From: Aselliscus stoliczkanus
Taxonomy: Eukaryota; Chordata; Mammalia; Chiroptera; Hipposideridae
Direction of reading: 5' to 3'
Length of the DNA stretch: 64,000 nucleotides
NCBI GenBank assembly: GCA_033961575.1
Contig: CM066738.1
Location: 71,161,478-71,225,477, forward strand
The notes below the pieces were generated by a model, which saw only the letters and a list, made by a program, of their open reading frames with translations, was not told the DNA's origin and did no database searches. Positions within the stretch are counted from its first letter, which is position 1; each line of letters begins with the position of its first letter. The translations under genes and the position numbers were made by a program. This document shows positions 24,011-36,468 of the stretch, in pieces.

Positions 24011-24204
24011 GAGGTGCTAGAGAGTACCTTAACTGCCCTCAAGTGTTTATCAGTGTCCACATTTACAATAAATCTACAATCTTCAGTAAAAGCTAAGTGT
24101 TTGCTATTAATACATAAAGTCTCATTATTCCCACCTACCCCTCTAAATAGATTGTTATCCCTGCCTGCCTCCTATGTAGAAATTCAGGGGCTACCACTGC
24201 ACAG

Positions 24205-24520
24205 CAGCATTCATTCATTCTCTCCACAAAATCTATTAAACCTACTATGTTCCAGGAACTGTTCTAAGCAGTAGGGATACAATGGTGAATAAGAAAATGT
24301 CCCTTTCCTCACAGAGCTTACCCTCTAATGGTAGGAGACAGAAACAAGCTAATAAACAAACTAACCTTCAAACAAAAGAACAAACAATAAAGTGAGTCCT
24401 AAACAGTGTGCAGGTGGAGTGCTGAGGAAGGAGTCCAGTGAATTCAGATGGAGGGTCTGGGAGTGCTCCCCAGAAGAGGTGGTTCTTTAGCTAGATGTAG
24501 AAGTGTGGGTCTTACAGGTG
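24205..24520 (-). repeat. L2 LINE remnant
   Basis: CATTCATTCATTCTCTCCAC, TACTATGTTCCAGGAACTGT, CACAGAGCTTACCCTCTAAT and a downstream CCCCAGAAGAGGTGGTTCTT are reversed L2 landmarks in order. Confidence 0.75.
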
Positions 24521-24699
24521 GAGAAGGATATTCCAGCCTCAACTTTGACCTCTGAGCATGTCAGAAAATGGATGATCTGGCTCCTTGGGAGCTTCTAGGC
24601 AGTGTCTCTATAATGCCCGACATACTGAGAGAATTTAATAAGTACCATTCCAGATGAAATCTCACTGCTGACTGTCACTGCCATGTTCAGGCCTCTGTA

Positions 24700-24890
24700 G
24701 TGACAGGAAGAGGAGGTGGGTGGAGGCAGAAAGAGGTGAACTACACTGGGAGACAGGTCCTGCTTCTGGATGTCACTGTCACAGGCCCATCACTCGGCCT
24801 TCTGGGTCCCAATTCCCTCATTTGTCCAATGGGGAGGTTTGGCCAGACTCCAGATATCCTATGAGCTCAAATAATGCGTCTCTGTGTTCT
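24700..24890 (+). repeat. MIR SINE remnant
   Basis: CAGGTCCTGCTTCTGGATGT, then AATTCCCTCATTTGTCCAAT with GGGGAGGTTTGG, matches the MIR core in sense. Confidence 0.6.
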
Positions 24891-25394
24891 CCTCCTTGTC
24901 GACTTTACTAGTGTGGAAGCTGTAAGTCTGGTTGAATAAGGCGTTTATGAATGGGACATGCTGTTTACACTCCCCATCCACCAACGATCTAGAGCTCCGA
25001 TCTGAATTATTATTCTCTGTCCAATTTTTTAAAATTTGAGATTTAAGAGAATGTTCAGATCTGGTGACTTTTTGCAGTATTATTTGGTATATTTCTTGGT
25101 ACGAACTATAAGGAAAGGGGCTTACTCAACCCAGCCTTGAGAACAGGAAGCAAACCCTTTGGGGTCATTTTGCACGCCACCAGACTTATGCTAAGCAGAC
25201 AATAGCATAATTCACAAAGTGATTTCTAGAGTTTCTGCTTGAAACAGACTGCCCTGACTACTTCATAACTGCCCCAGTCTTTAAAATGTTCTTCGCTGCC
25301 TTGATATATAGATACAGATATCTGAGAAAAGAGCATATTTCCTTAAGATTAGCTGATCGTGTAGTCGAACCTTTGTGTGAACATAACATAGAGG

Positions 25395-25560
25395 TAATAA
25401 CATAAGCTGAAACATAAATAATGCTTACAGTATGCCAGGCACTGCTCTAAGTACTTCATATACTTTGGCTTATTTAATCTTCAGAACCACCTCATAAAGA
25501 AAGTTCTCCAATGATCATTATACAGATGTGAGGCTGGGGCAGAGGGAGGTGGGACAGCAG
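25395..25560 (-). repeat. MIR SINE remnant
   Basis: GTATGCCAGGCACTGCTCTA, AGTACTTCATATACTTTGGC and CATTATACAGATGTGAGGCT are reversed MIR landmarks. Confidence 0.7.
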
Positions 25561-28500
25561 TGGCAGAGATAGGAGCAGGCAGGCAGGCTCTGTGCGGTGC
25601 GGTGCTCTCTGCTTTGGGGCTGGCCACCCTCTCAGAGGCAGTCCCAAAGTGCTAGTGCTCACCTGAGAGCTGAGTGGATTTCCCTTCACCACCACCCCTT
25701 TGGAGCTGGGCTTGCTGGCTCTGGACCAGCAACAAGCAGATGGCACCAACTGACGGATGTGCATTTGGGTGATGACAGAGCTCCATGCGTATGCCACAGG
25801 AGGGTCGCTTTATGGGGAACCAGTGGCCGAGGTGCTGAGTGGTAGCCTTCTGATGGCTTTGGAGGTTACCGGTTTATACTACAGCCTGGGATCCTCTCAG
25901 GGCAAATCCCAGACAACTTTGGGTGGAGTCTTGGGTGAAAAATAGTCTATGTAATTCCCCTCTCTGGGTATTCGTCAATTATAGAATAGGAAGGCCTGAA
26001 TTATAGAATTATAGAGCAGGGAGGTGGTCTCATTCTTTAGGTGTCGACACAGTGCGGGCACTCTCGGCTTCACCAGTTCATGACAAAGTGCTGCTCACTC
26101 GCAGCTCCCCAGCACCCTCCCAGCTGCACCCAGGTCGCCCCCCAACACCACAGGGAAGCAACTTAGAGACTGGTAAGGGTCTTCCTCCTGTCTTTACACC
26201 ATGCATGAAAATGCTTCTCTTTGAGAAAGTGTATAAAACAGTTACATTAGAGGATTATTACAGCATCAAACATGTCTTCACAAAAGGACTGATAACAGGA
26301 CTTTTTAAAATAAAGTGCTTTCTTTCTTAATAAGCTTTCTTATTTTATATCTTAAAATATTGTTTGATTGACAGAGTTTGCTTTCTTCAGGAAATCATCT
26401 GTTAGCTAAAATGAGGTGCTTCTAATAACCATCCTTCCTTCCAGTTCTTTCACTTTAGGAATTCAGTCTTGCCGGTCCCATGAACCCACAGTGGCTCTAA
26501 TGGGCATCGAAGGGTATAGTGCAGGATGGGGTAAACTCAGACAGTGGGATCTTCACTGTGGTCACATCTGGCTTCTGTACCCTCTTTCCAAGCCTCTTCG
26601 GAGTCCTTGACTTTCAGTGGTTGCCTCCACCTAACCCTTGATCAACTCAGATTGTCACAACATCTCCAAACGAGCATCATGTGATCAAAATGTAATAACA
26701 CACAGTCCCATTTTGAGCAGATCAACACACGATTTTCCTTTCATGTATACTGCTTTTGCTTAAAGTAAGGGACATCTTTGGATTGAATCTAGTATAGAGT
26801 TAGAAGAGACTGGTTTTCCCAGGTCAGGACTGGTGGGAGGGGACAGCGGGGAGCTTTATCCTGTGACTGGAGCCCCTCTCAGTGTCTGGGGTGAATTGAG
26901 CCCCTGCTTTTGTCCGCCTCACCACTACCCACCCAGCTCTCCCCCCCCCCAACACACACACAGTCTGGTCCTTGCTGCCCTCCCTTTCTGTGGCCCAGCA
27001 TGGCCATTTCTAATCAGGTGCACATGTTGGGAAGATGTTGGGGTTTACTGGCATGCCTAATTGGAGAGTAGCTACAGGCTATGTTCACTCCTTTCAGATA
27101 ACACAGCGGTTGAGCCCAGATTTCACTAATCATTACCAGGGATGGATTGCGTTTCATGGGCTGAACTCGGTAAGCAGAAAACATTTCCAAGGACGTGGAA
27201 GCCCTTCCTGGACACAAGGGTACTGCCACTTCTTCTCCTTAGGGTGTCCCCAAGCTAATTCTTGAACGGATACCTGACATGGAAGATTGGCCAGGGAATG
27301 CCAGTTCGCTCGAGTTGAATGACAGGGAGTAACCCTTCAGCCCTGAGGGTAGACTTTTGGAGCTACAGTAGAAGAAACTTGGACACTGTCTAGTCTTGTG
27401 GTTTTTAGACTTTTTTAGCTGAAGAAACTATTCTTCCAACACAATTTTAGACAGAACACCAATAAATAAATCACAGACCTATTCCAGAAAAGTGGGAATG
27501 GGTATAAGAAGCCCACTCATCTCCACTCCATCCCACATGACCCCTTTAGGGAAACTAGAGTCCTTATCCATGCCTACCATCAGTACCAATGGGCAGCTGA
27601 GGCCAGGGAGAAGTAGGGTATATGGGAGAGAGCTGATGGTCAGGCCGAATCCTTGGTCTTGGCACATTAGCGTTGCTGGGCCCCGACTTACTCACCTGTA
27701 AAATTGGCTATAATGCATCCCCAGGGCCTCTTGAGAGCATTAAGTAAAATATGACATATGAAAGCTCTGAAACACCATGCCATGCTGTGGTAAATACTCT
27801 TTAAATGTTAGCTTTTGTTTCGTTTTTGTCCAATCACAAGAGCTAGTTCATTGCTTTTTCTACATCTGCCCCAACACAGCAAATCTCAGACGGATTCACA
27901 GTGACTTAGCCAGCTGTACGTTTCTACAAACACAAAGGATTCATCTTCAGATCTGCTTTTATTTTATCTTTCAATTGATTTCCTCAGAGGTACAGGTTTA
28001 TTAAAGAAAATCTGGAAAGTACGTAAAAATAAAAGTAAGATAAAAATGACTGAGCTTCACCTAAACAGACCCATCATTAACATTTTGGTCTATTTCCTTC
28101 CAGTCTTTTTTTTTCCCTCAAGCATGAATGGAATATGAAGAGATGATTGTTTTGTTTTCATCTTTCTTGCTGGTGGGAAGAAGCTTTGCCAAATCCCACC
28201 TTTTAAAACAAGCGATTGGAAGCCCGTTACGGAGAAGAGGAACAGATGTTGCCCGTCTTTTTCACTATAACTGTAACATCAAACCTTCCCAGAGCTGTAA
28301 ACACTCTTCTCCGATTAAGCTTGTAAATTATACCATTTCTGGGAAGAGTCCCAGCCTTAAACCAGCTCCTCTTCTCTCAATCCACAGTTGCCAAGGCCCG
28401 TCTGAGACTTCTTGCCTTTTATTCACATTAGTCACTGCCTTCTCTTTTCTAGTGTGGATTTGTGGTTTGGCTTGGCGACTCTCCATTTACAAAGTGAATT

Positions 28501-31500
28501 GTAAGCAAGTTTCTCGACTTCCCTAAGTAGGCAGACCCCACACCTCATCTACACCTTTAACTAGGACCACCCCCCTCCTCCTGCTCCCCAATCCCCGCCC
28601 CGTCCTCTGGGCTGCTGTGCCATCACCATGGGACCAGGAGCCGAAAACCTGAGAGCTGCAAAGGTATCTATGGATTCAGAAATGGAGAGAGAGAGGAAAT
28701 CATGGAAAACAGGAACAGCTTAGGAGAAAGGACCCTGGAGTCCTGAAAAGACAAGGAGGTTTAGAGAGGTAGATGGAAATAATGCAAACTCAACCTCCTT
28801 TAAAATGTTGCTGAAGGTCAGGACCAAACCAAGAAACCATGAGGGAGACTCAGTTTTCTCCGCTTCACCCTCTTTTACCCTCTGACCTGTTACTCCTACC
28901 ACCAGAGCTTCTACTTGGACCATGGGACTAGTTCAGTCACATTATTGGCTAAAAGGGCATTATGTGGGGCTAATCTCCATTTATAACATTGTGTCAGTGG
29001 GAATATACATTCCGAGTTCCAGACGGCCAACTCAAAAGCTTTGGAACACAACCCACTGGTGAGTGAGAGACTGCAGGCATTGTGTTGAGGGCCAGTCCCA
29101 AGATTGTTCCTGTGCATAAGGGCACTGACATGACTGCTCCGATGGTCTTTATTTCCTGAAATATATGGACATCCGTAGATGTTTCTGTATATATGGATCT
29201 GATCGTAAGAAATTAGGATCAAACCCAGTTCATTTTTAATTGGGAATTATGTAAAATAACCAAGCTAGTGATGGCAGTAAAAAATAGCCTCTGTGAGATG
29301 TGTGTGTATTGAGATAACGGTTGCAGATTGATTGATAGTCACTGGGTTAGCTTACTACAAATGCATTGGAGACCATGCGATGAAGAAAATGGCTTCCAGT
29401 AGAGCCCTAGGTGTCTCTGCAAGTGTAACTTCCATGTGGTGTTTGTGTCCTTAGCTTTTGGCATTGGGGCATTTCAGATGAGGTTGTACTCTTGGGTCTA
29501 TATCCTGAATGTTGATCACTTTGTGACACAGAGAACAGTTTCTATTCTTAGAGAGGAGCTCCAAGCCCAAATGCTCCCCGCCTAGCCCTGGGTCCATGCC
29601 CCCTTCCTCCCCACCCACTCTCCCCTAAAACACCTCTTTTCGTTGTGGAAAATTACACATTCATAAATTGTGTTTCTTTCTTCACACCAAGCATATTCCC
29701 ACACAGAGACAGATTCCGGAATGATCTCATGGGTGAATCATGCTGTTATCCTGCTGTTTATAGGAACTGCCTTTAGACAGAAGATTGTGGTGTAAGCTAC
29801 TTTAAGGTCCCTTCATTGTCTGCCAGTTACCCTTGGGGGATGGCTTATCCGATGAAGTGCTCTGTGTGAGAAGGGCGGGGCTTATAAGACGAAAAGCTGC
29901 TTTGATTTCACTTTTTCCTGTCAGTCCTGGGCCTTCTTCCATTGACTCGAACTGTGGGGGTAGAACGGTCTGCTCTGATACAAGTAAGCAGACCCAATCC
30001 AAGATGGCAGCTATATTGTATCTGAAGAAGCAACAAATAGGGCTTCTTAAACTAGATTAATGCTTGTGTTGTTGAATTCCAGTGGATGTAATCTCTTCAT
30101 TAAAATTAGTTCACAATTGGCATTTCCTTTCCCAAGCCAGCTTTCAAGCTTTGCTTTCTGTGCAGCAAATTTCTATATTTTTGAAGGATCTGGAAATCCT
30201 GTTAATATTTAATTCACTTGTAAACTATTTACACATCAAAGTGTTCAACCTATTGTTGTCCTTTAAAGAGCAAGTGCCTAATTGAGCTCTCAGCTGGCAT
30301 TCCAGAGAGTACCATGAGAAATGATCACTGATGGAAGTTAGGCCATCCCCATCTTGGAAGCAGAAAGTCCCGGAAACTAGTTAATTGGTCCCACACACCT
30401 TGCATCTACTTCCCAGGTGCTAAGTATTTGAATCTTATATCTTTTTTTTTAAATTAAACATTGGTTTATTAACCATAAGCTCCCTAAGGAAAGAATCTTA
30501 GCTTCAATTCTTGTTTCCTAATAGGGAATCTTGTTTGATCAATTTCATGCATTATGGCTCAGTAAGCTTTCAGAAAAGAAAAGATCATTTTGCCTATTAC
30601 ACAACATATAATCAGGAGTTGGCCATTGTGTGGTTTATTAGTGACCTGGCAACCCCTTTGGGCACCAGGATATCTACATTGGCTGTCTGCTCTGACCAGA
30701 TGACTCCACAACTGTGAAATCATGTACGTTCACTTATTGCTGTGGGAGCCAAAACAGACAGAGGTCCAGGGGTTTTCCAACCATGAAGGGGCTTTCAAGG
30801 AGAGCTATATTAAGTGAATTGCAGTGCCATGCTATGAAGGATGGGTTTACACCCTAAAAAGAACCAACCTATATTTCTGCTTCTTGCTTAGAGGTATAAC
30901 TGCTGCTTGGCTGTCTTCCCCAAATGCATTTTCATCTCCTGTTTTAATCCCCTCCCCCCAATCTTCTGTGACACCCCCCCTAAACCATCCCCCATTCCCG
31001 CCATCTGCATCGGCCAACCTTTGTAAAAAACAAAACTTGGTGCTGGGTTTTCATAGTGTGTTTGTTGCCTGCAACCTCTGCAAAAATTAAGACACTTAAG
31101 TAGACTGAGAGCTGTAGCGTCACCCAGGGCTGTGGAAGAGAAGGAATCAGACCATGCATTGTCCTCGGTTCCTTACCAGTGGTTCTGTTAGTGCATCTAC
31201 CCAAATGAGATCTTTTCCTATAACCTGAGTAAGCATGTTCATCTCTGAGTTCAAGCTACGGCGTTTAAACCTTAACACACACAATTTTGGACAATATCCA
31301 CATATGGTATTTGAACTTGCCTTCATTCCATTTTTAGGAGTAGGTGGAACATAAATAAATTAATATTTGAACTCAACATGTATCTGGGAAAAAAATAATC
31401 TTCTAGGCTTTTCAAAGGAATTGAAAAGCCCAACTTCAGTTTGCTTTTAATTACTTTCAGCTGCAGCTCCACAGTATCCAGCTCTGTCTCCTGGTACTGG

Positions 31501-31636
31501 AGGGTTAATGCTGGCATTTGAGCCAAAAGAGATATTTCTGTTTTCATACACCATTTTAATGAGAGTTTAATGATCTTACAAAGAAAACATCAAGATTTTA
31601 TCACTACTCCGCGGGGACTTCTGCTTAATTTTTTTC
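25561..31636. other. CABLES1: Intron, mostly unique sequence
   Basis: Six kilobases without an exon. A C-run followed by a short CA tract lies at 26939-26962. Segments at 29640-30290 and 31430-31615 look like unique, motif-dense sequence. The former has a GGGCGGGGCTTATAAG block at 29873, and both have several TAAT and ATTA cores. They could be conserved non-coding elements, but this cannot be decided from one sequence. The 132-codon frame at 28128-28526 is not recognised and I do not call it a gene. Confidence 0.5.
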
Positions 31637-31650
31637 CACTGGATTTTTTT

Positions 31651-32078
31651 TTTTTAAAGATTTTATTGGGGAATTGGGAGAGGGGAACAGACAAGTTGCT
31701 ATCCTCTGGTTCTTCAGACTAGTTGTGGAGGACATTGCTTCACTGGCCCATGTTGTATGATCATTGCACTCTTCCTGGTGAGGCATATCGGTCATTGGCC
31801 TCTGGAGGGCGGCTCACAGCGGCTCTTGGCAGCTCACACCGGCTACCAGCCGCTCACGCTGGCTGCCGGCCACTCGCTGTAGCCTATGGCAGTCCATTGC
31901 AGCAGGGGCTGCAGCTAAGCCGCCCCGGGGACTCACAGCAGCCCAGCTCCAGGTGGAGCTGTTGTTCACCATCTTAGCTGTAGAGGGCAGTGTCACTGGC
32001 CCTCATATGTGGGATCCAAACCGGGGCTGCTGGCATCCCAAGCCAGGTCTTAACCAATGCGCCACTCGGCCGGCCCTT
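31651..32078 (-). mobile_element. tRNA-derived SINE, long form (copy D), antisense
   Basis: Read on the minus strand, it starts with GGGCCGGCCGAGTGGCGCAT, passes GCCAGTGACACTGCCCTCTA, and continues into about 330 bp of non-tRNA body with imperfect GGCTGCC-rich repeats. It ends CCCCAATAAAATCTTTAAAA. A 14-bp duplication, CACTGGATTTTTTT, flanks it at 31637-31650 and 32079-32092. It is opposite to CABLES1 transcription. Confidence 0.9.
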
Positions 32079-32984
32079 CACTGGATTTTTTTAAACACTC
32101 TTTGGAAGAACCAGCAACACCATTCAGAGTTCCTTTTTGCAGGTGACTTCCCACCCTCTCGTCTCCCAGAAAAGTGGGGCATCAAAGGCCATGGGTCTTT
32201 TGCTTGCTTTACACTCACACGAGAGGCCTGAACAGTGACCTTATCTGTAAATTAGGTGGTCCGATGTGAAATCGCGGTTTATGTAGGACAAAATGGGCAA
32301 GTAACAGCAATTTCATATGGTTCATGTTAACATAAGGGTTCAGCAATATAATAGCACTTAGCTAAGAACAACCCTAGAGAAGTTTGCCAGCCTCTTTGTG
32401 AAAGATATGTTTTTCAGATCCCACGTCTCAATATATATAAATTCAAAAAAAAAGAAACCAACATCATTGAAATAGATGCAGTGTGACTGTGCCAGAAGAT
32501 GTGTGTACACATGTGTTCTTAATTCAAGCCCACCAAAATGTTGGCCCCAAAGCGAGTGACAACTTCTCCCTGAATCCGAGGCACAAAAATGGGAAAAGTG
32601 TGCCTTCAGCCACTACCCCAAAGCAGTCAATTTTCTAGAGCAGTTGTGATATTTACTACCATGGCGATGAAGTTATTGAAGGTGAATGGAACAGATATGA
32701 GTGCATCAGCTTCAGTATGCAAGAAATGTTTCATTTCTAATTTTTTTTTTTTTAAAGAATCCACTTCATATGAACTATTAGTCCCCCTTTTACAATGCCA
32801 AAGGGAAAGTCATAGTCATACTTAATTATCACTGGGCATCCCTCCCACCTGCCCTACATTGGGCAGAAGATGGCTAGGCCACTTTCAGGAAGAACACTGG
32901 CTGACAATATCCAAGTCACTAAGTATATCATTTTTGACGATTTCATGGTAGCTGAAGTCCTGATGAGTAAGTACTAGTGGTCCA

Positions 32985-33175
32985 ATACAGCAGCCACTCG
33001 CCACATACAGCTTTTTAAATTTAAATTTAAAAATTCATTTCCTCAGTCAACTTGTCACACTTCAAGCTCTCACTTGCCACGTATTGCTAGTGGCTCCCAT
33101 ATTGCACAGCTCAGATAGGGAAAATTTCCATCACTACAGGAAGTTCTGTGGATTGCGTTGAGCAATAGGTGTTTT
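32985..33175. repeat. Possible hAT-type DNA transposon remnant
   Basis: CAGCAGCCACTCGCCACATA, the AT-rich TTTTTAAATTTAAATTTAAA and CTAGTGGCTCCCATATTGC form a pattern I associate with an ancient mammalian DNA transposon. Identity is uncertain. Confidence 0.4.
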
Positions 33176-33877
33176 TCTAGTAGCGTCCAAGGGTGAACCC
33201 ACTACTGCCCTAGCTTATTTTTTTACTTGGTTTAGTTATTTAGAAAATGGAATGATACAAGTGGAGAGCCAGTGGGAAGTGGCGGCCACAGTATGTGAAC
33301 CAACACAATAATTCTCTAGAGATCCATCCTCGCGGGTGGGTGGGATGGAGTTTCAGCCGTTGCAAAGTGCGGTCCAGAGTTTCTCTTCCATGTGGTCCAG
33401 AGTGTCCAGGAGGCACTTGGATAATCACCAGGTCTAACAATCCATGTTTCTTCAAATGGGGTTTGGGATTTGTCTCATGCTTAGGAGTCTTAGATTTTAT
33501 ATGAGCACCCAAAGTATAATTTTTGTTATGGTTCCATCTGCCTTGGAGGAGGCTTCAAGTAGGGGAGTGTGGGGGTGAGCATGGTTTGGTTTTGCGAATT
33601 GGGATGTGTACATTTAGCAGCCAGGGGCCAGCTGGCAAAGGCAGGGCTGCCTGTGGAAACAGTGAGCCTGTGAGCAAACTGAGACAGATGAAAAGGGGCA
33701 CAATAGAAAAATATCCATGTCCTTTATGAACCAGCACCCATGAAATGGCAACAAGCCTCAGCTCAGTAAACACTTCTTTAAGCATCCTTACATATCAGAC
33801 ATTGTTATAGACAGGATACAAACATGGACTGAGACTCATCCTGCCTGCAGCCAGCTCTCCACCCAGAAGCACTCTTT

Positions 33878-33945
33878 TTAAATAAATTTTTACTCAAGTA
33901 TAGTTGGCATACATTATTATATTAGTTACAGGTGTAAGGAGTACT
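33878..33945 (-). repeat. L1 3'-end fragment
   Basis: TTTACTCAAGTATAGTTGGC followed by ATACATTATTATATTAGTTA and CAGGTGTAAGGAGTAC matches the reversed end of old L1 elements. Confidence 0.55.
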
Positions 33946-35131
33946 ATTTTAATAATCCTTATTTCTTTTGGTCTTCTCACCTCATAAACACATTCCCTGC
34001 TTTTATATTAACTTCAGCCCTAAATAACATTCTCTGGCAAAATGGAAACAAGGAGACAATTGTTTGGGAGTTGGGAATTTGAGGCACGTGTTTGCTCGGT
34101 TTGGCTTTGGGAAAGCAGAAAGCCTGCGGAAGCGCGCTGTAGGATTTTTAATGAAACACAAGGCGCTGCTGTCTTTGTATCGGCTCCCCTCCAGACCTTT
34201 CCCCCTTAGGGCTCCTTGCTTCTGACCCACCAAGGCTGTCTAGCCTTGTTGCCTGGCTCTTGCTTTGTTAGTGCCCTGACACATTCATCATGTCCGCCCT
34301 TATTGCTAGAGGAAGTCTTTTGAGAGCCAGCCTGGATGGCTCTTGTAGGAGGTGGGGCAGCAGAGCCGGTGGTCTCTGGCATCTGCAGTCCTAAGGTCCT
34401 GGTGGATTTGCTGAGCCCCACTCTGCTCCAACCTGTTTGGTCCTTCCAGCTGCGGATTTTAGTTCAATACCTGGAATGCAGGTTTCTCTGTGATGTGACT
34501 TAAATTATCCTGGACTTCATGGCCCTCAGTGAGTGTGGTCCCCAGCAGAGGAGGCACCCTTGGGAGACCTCAGACACACTCTGAGAGCACTTCCATGGCT
34601 CAGAACGTTACTGGAGCTCTCGAGATGATTTTGCACCTTCTAACAAAGTGCTTACAGTTCAGTGAGTTACTGTACTGTCCTTAAGGGGTAAGTTTAATGT
34701 TTGGAATTACTTGAAGTCATTTACAGTCAAATCTGATCAATGGTGGTGGTAGTGGGTGACATTGATTAAAGTAATAGTGTTCAGGGTAAAAAAACATGTG
34801 TATAAAGTTTGAACACTGGGATGGCTTGGCTATTTGCTTTTTTTGCATGAATTTAATGTCAATTCCAAAAGGGACTCCGGAGACGTATTGAGCATAGCAG
34901 AACCATGGCCTCCCAAGGAGACTGCCTTAAAAATGTAGTCCTTACTGGGTGTAGGTCTTGGGTATTTCTTTTGAAAATTTAATTAATCACATTTGGCATT
35001 AAAGATAAGATTAGGGAGCCAGTTCATCCATGGAGCATCCATAGACGAGGATGAGTGCTCAACAAAATGAGAGAATCCTGTTTCTCTGTAGAAGTGGAGG
35101 GCGCTTCTTTCTCTTTTCCCCACTCACTTGG
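33946..35131. other. CABLES1: Intron, unique sequence
   Basis: No exon or repeat is called. Positions 34075-34200 carry GGCACGTGTTTGCTCGG and GCGGAAGCGCGCTGTAGG close together and stand out as CpG- and motif-dense. Confidence 0.45.
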
Positions 35132-35133
35132 CT

Positions 35134-35161
35134 CCCTCTCTCTCTCTCTCTCTCTCTCTCT
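35134..35161. repeat. (CT)n microsatellite
   Basis: An uninterrupted CT run of about 13 units, followed by TTTTTCC. Confidence 0.95.
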
Positions 35162-35354
35162 TTTTCCTTGATTCCTTTACCTTTGGCCCAGAAAGTCTTG
35201 CCCTTACATTTTCTTTATTCTTGCTTAGGTTGTAGGGAAACAGCCCCTCAGTATTGCCTCTCCAGGCCACACAGCAAGAATACTGCTGGCCTGAGGTGCC
35301 TTTGACTAACAAGCACTGTATCACAGAAACAGAAGCTGGGAGAGCGTCCTTTCC

Positions 35355-35522
35355 AGATGTAGCTGCAATTTAGAATCACCTAGGGAGCGTTTAAAACTCT
35401 TGCCTTCCATGTTGCACCCCACACCTACTGAATCAGAATGGATGGGGTGAGAGCCAGACCACAGTAGTTTGTCAAAGATCCCCAGGTGATTCTACTACGC
35501 AGCCAAGTTTGAGAACGACAAG
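35355..35522 (+). mobile_element. MER5A-like hAT DNA transposon remnant
   Basis: TTTAGAATCACCTAGGGAGC, CACACCTACTGAATCAGAAT, CCCCAGGTGATTCTACTACG and a final AAGTTTGAGAAC reproduce the MER5A layout. Confidence 0.75.
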
Positions 35523-35599
35523 GAGGGGAACTATCCTTGAAAATGTAAACAGTTAACGTCTGAGCATAGCTGCAGCCAGCTCATCTTGCATCTTTGAGG

Positions 35600-35815
35600 C
35601 AACATGATACACTAGAAACAAGGACAGTATTGGATGCAAAACCAGCCTCTACAACCTACGATCTTTGCAAGCCTACTCTGGGCCTCATTGATCTCATCTG
35701 TAAAATAGGATAATAACAATACCTGTCTAACGGGCATCTTTAAGAATGAAAGAGATGATACATGTAAGTCTTTGTAAATTGTGAAGTGCTCCTTAAGTTA
35801 ATACTGGATATTATT
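35600..35815 (+). repeat. MIR SINE remnant
   Basis: GGCCTCATTGATCTCATCTG with TAAAATAGGATAATAACAAT, and a tail with AAGTGCTCCTTAAGTTAATA, match MIR in sense. Confidence 0.75.
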
Positions 35816-36371
35816 CTTTTATAGAAGGATACTCATTTTCTAGGTGACTGGCCTGGCAAGGTATCTGGGGTAACAGTTGTGGCATTAATTCTTTCATTAC
35901 CAGCAACAAACCTGAGAACTGTTTAGGACAAGAATTTCTTTCTCCTGTCTAATAAAAGGAGTGTCAAGGAGAGGTGGTCTCCCCAGATTTAAAAAGAAGC
36001 CAGCAGCTAGAGTCCAAGAGAACCCTTGTCCCACTGTGCCCAGGAATACTCCCTGGCTTCCTGTTCCATGACCATCTAAGAGGGGAGGAGCCTTACTGAG
36101 AGGCAAAGGAGGTCAGTATTCCATCGGATTGGGAGCCTGACTTTCATCTTCAGGCTTCCTGTTTGGTTTGATTTTGTTTATCTCAAAGTGGGTGGAACTG
36201 CCCGCAAAGTGTCTCTGACAAGCCCCAAAGGAGGGACAAACAGAGGTCCGGTCAGCCAGGGCCTGCTTGGTCATTTAAGTCAGTGTGACTGTGTTGTCTC
36301 ATGCAGTAAGCGTTATCATGTCTCTTTTGGGTGCAAACAAAAGCACACTTTCTTTGGCTTTGTCCTCCCAG

Positions 36372-36468
36372 GGATTTGAAGTTGGAAGTAGGGAGACAAT
36401 CAACAGGTGCTGTGAGCTTAAAAGAGATCATTGGCCTTGAAGGTGTGGAGCTGGGAGCTGACGGGAAG
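36372..36468 (+). CDS. CABLES1: CABLES1 internal coding exon
   Basis: The exon finishes a Gly codon and encodes DLKLEVGRQSTGAVSLKEII through GLEGVELGADGK, ending exactly on a codon boundary. The acceptor is TGTCCTCCCAG and the donor is AAG|GTAAGA. The block ending SLKEIIGLEGVELGADGK is highly conserved between CABLES1 and CABLES2, which supports the gene assignment. Phase 2 in and phase 0 out mean that this exon cannot be skipped alone without a frameshift. It lies 1.2 kb before the next exon, and the two probably form one conserved linker module. Confidence 0.95.

Noticed and set aside
28128..28526. 132-codon frame with a hydrophobic stretch near its C-terminus
   Set aside because: No homology recognised, no promoter or splice signals, and length compatible with chance.
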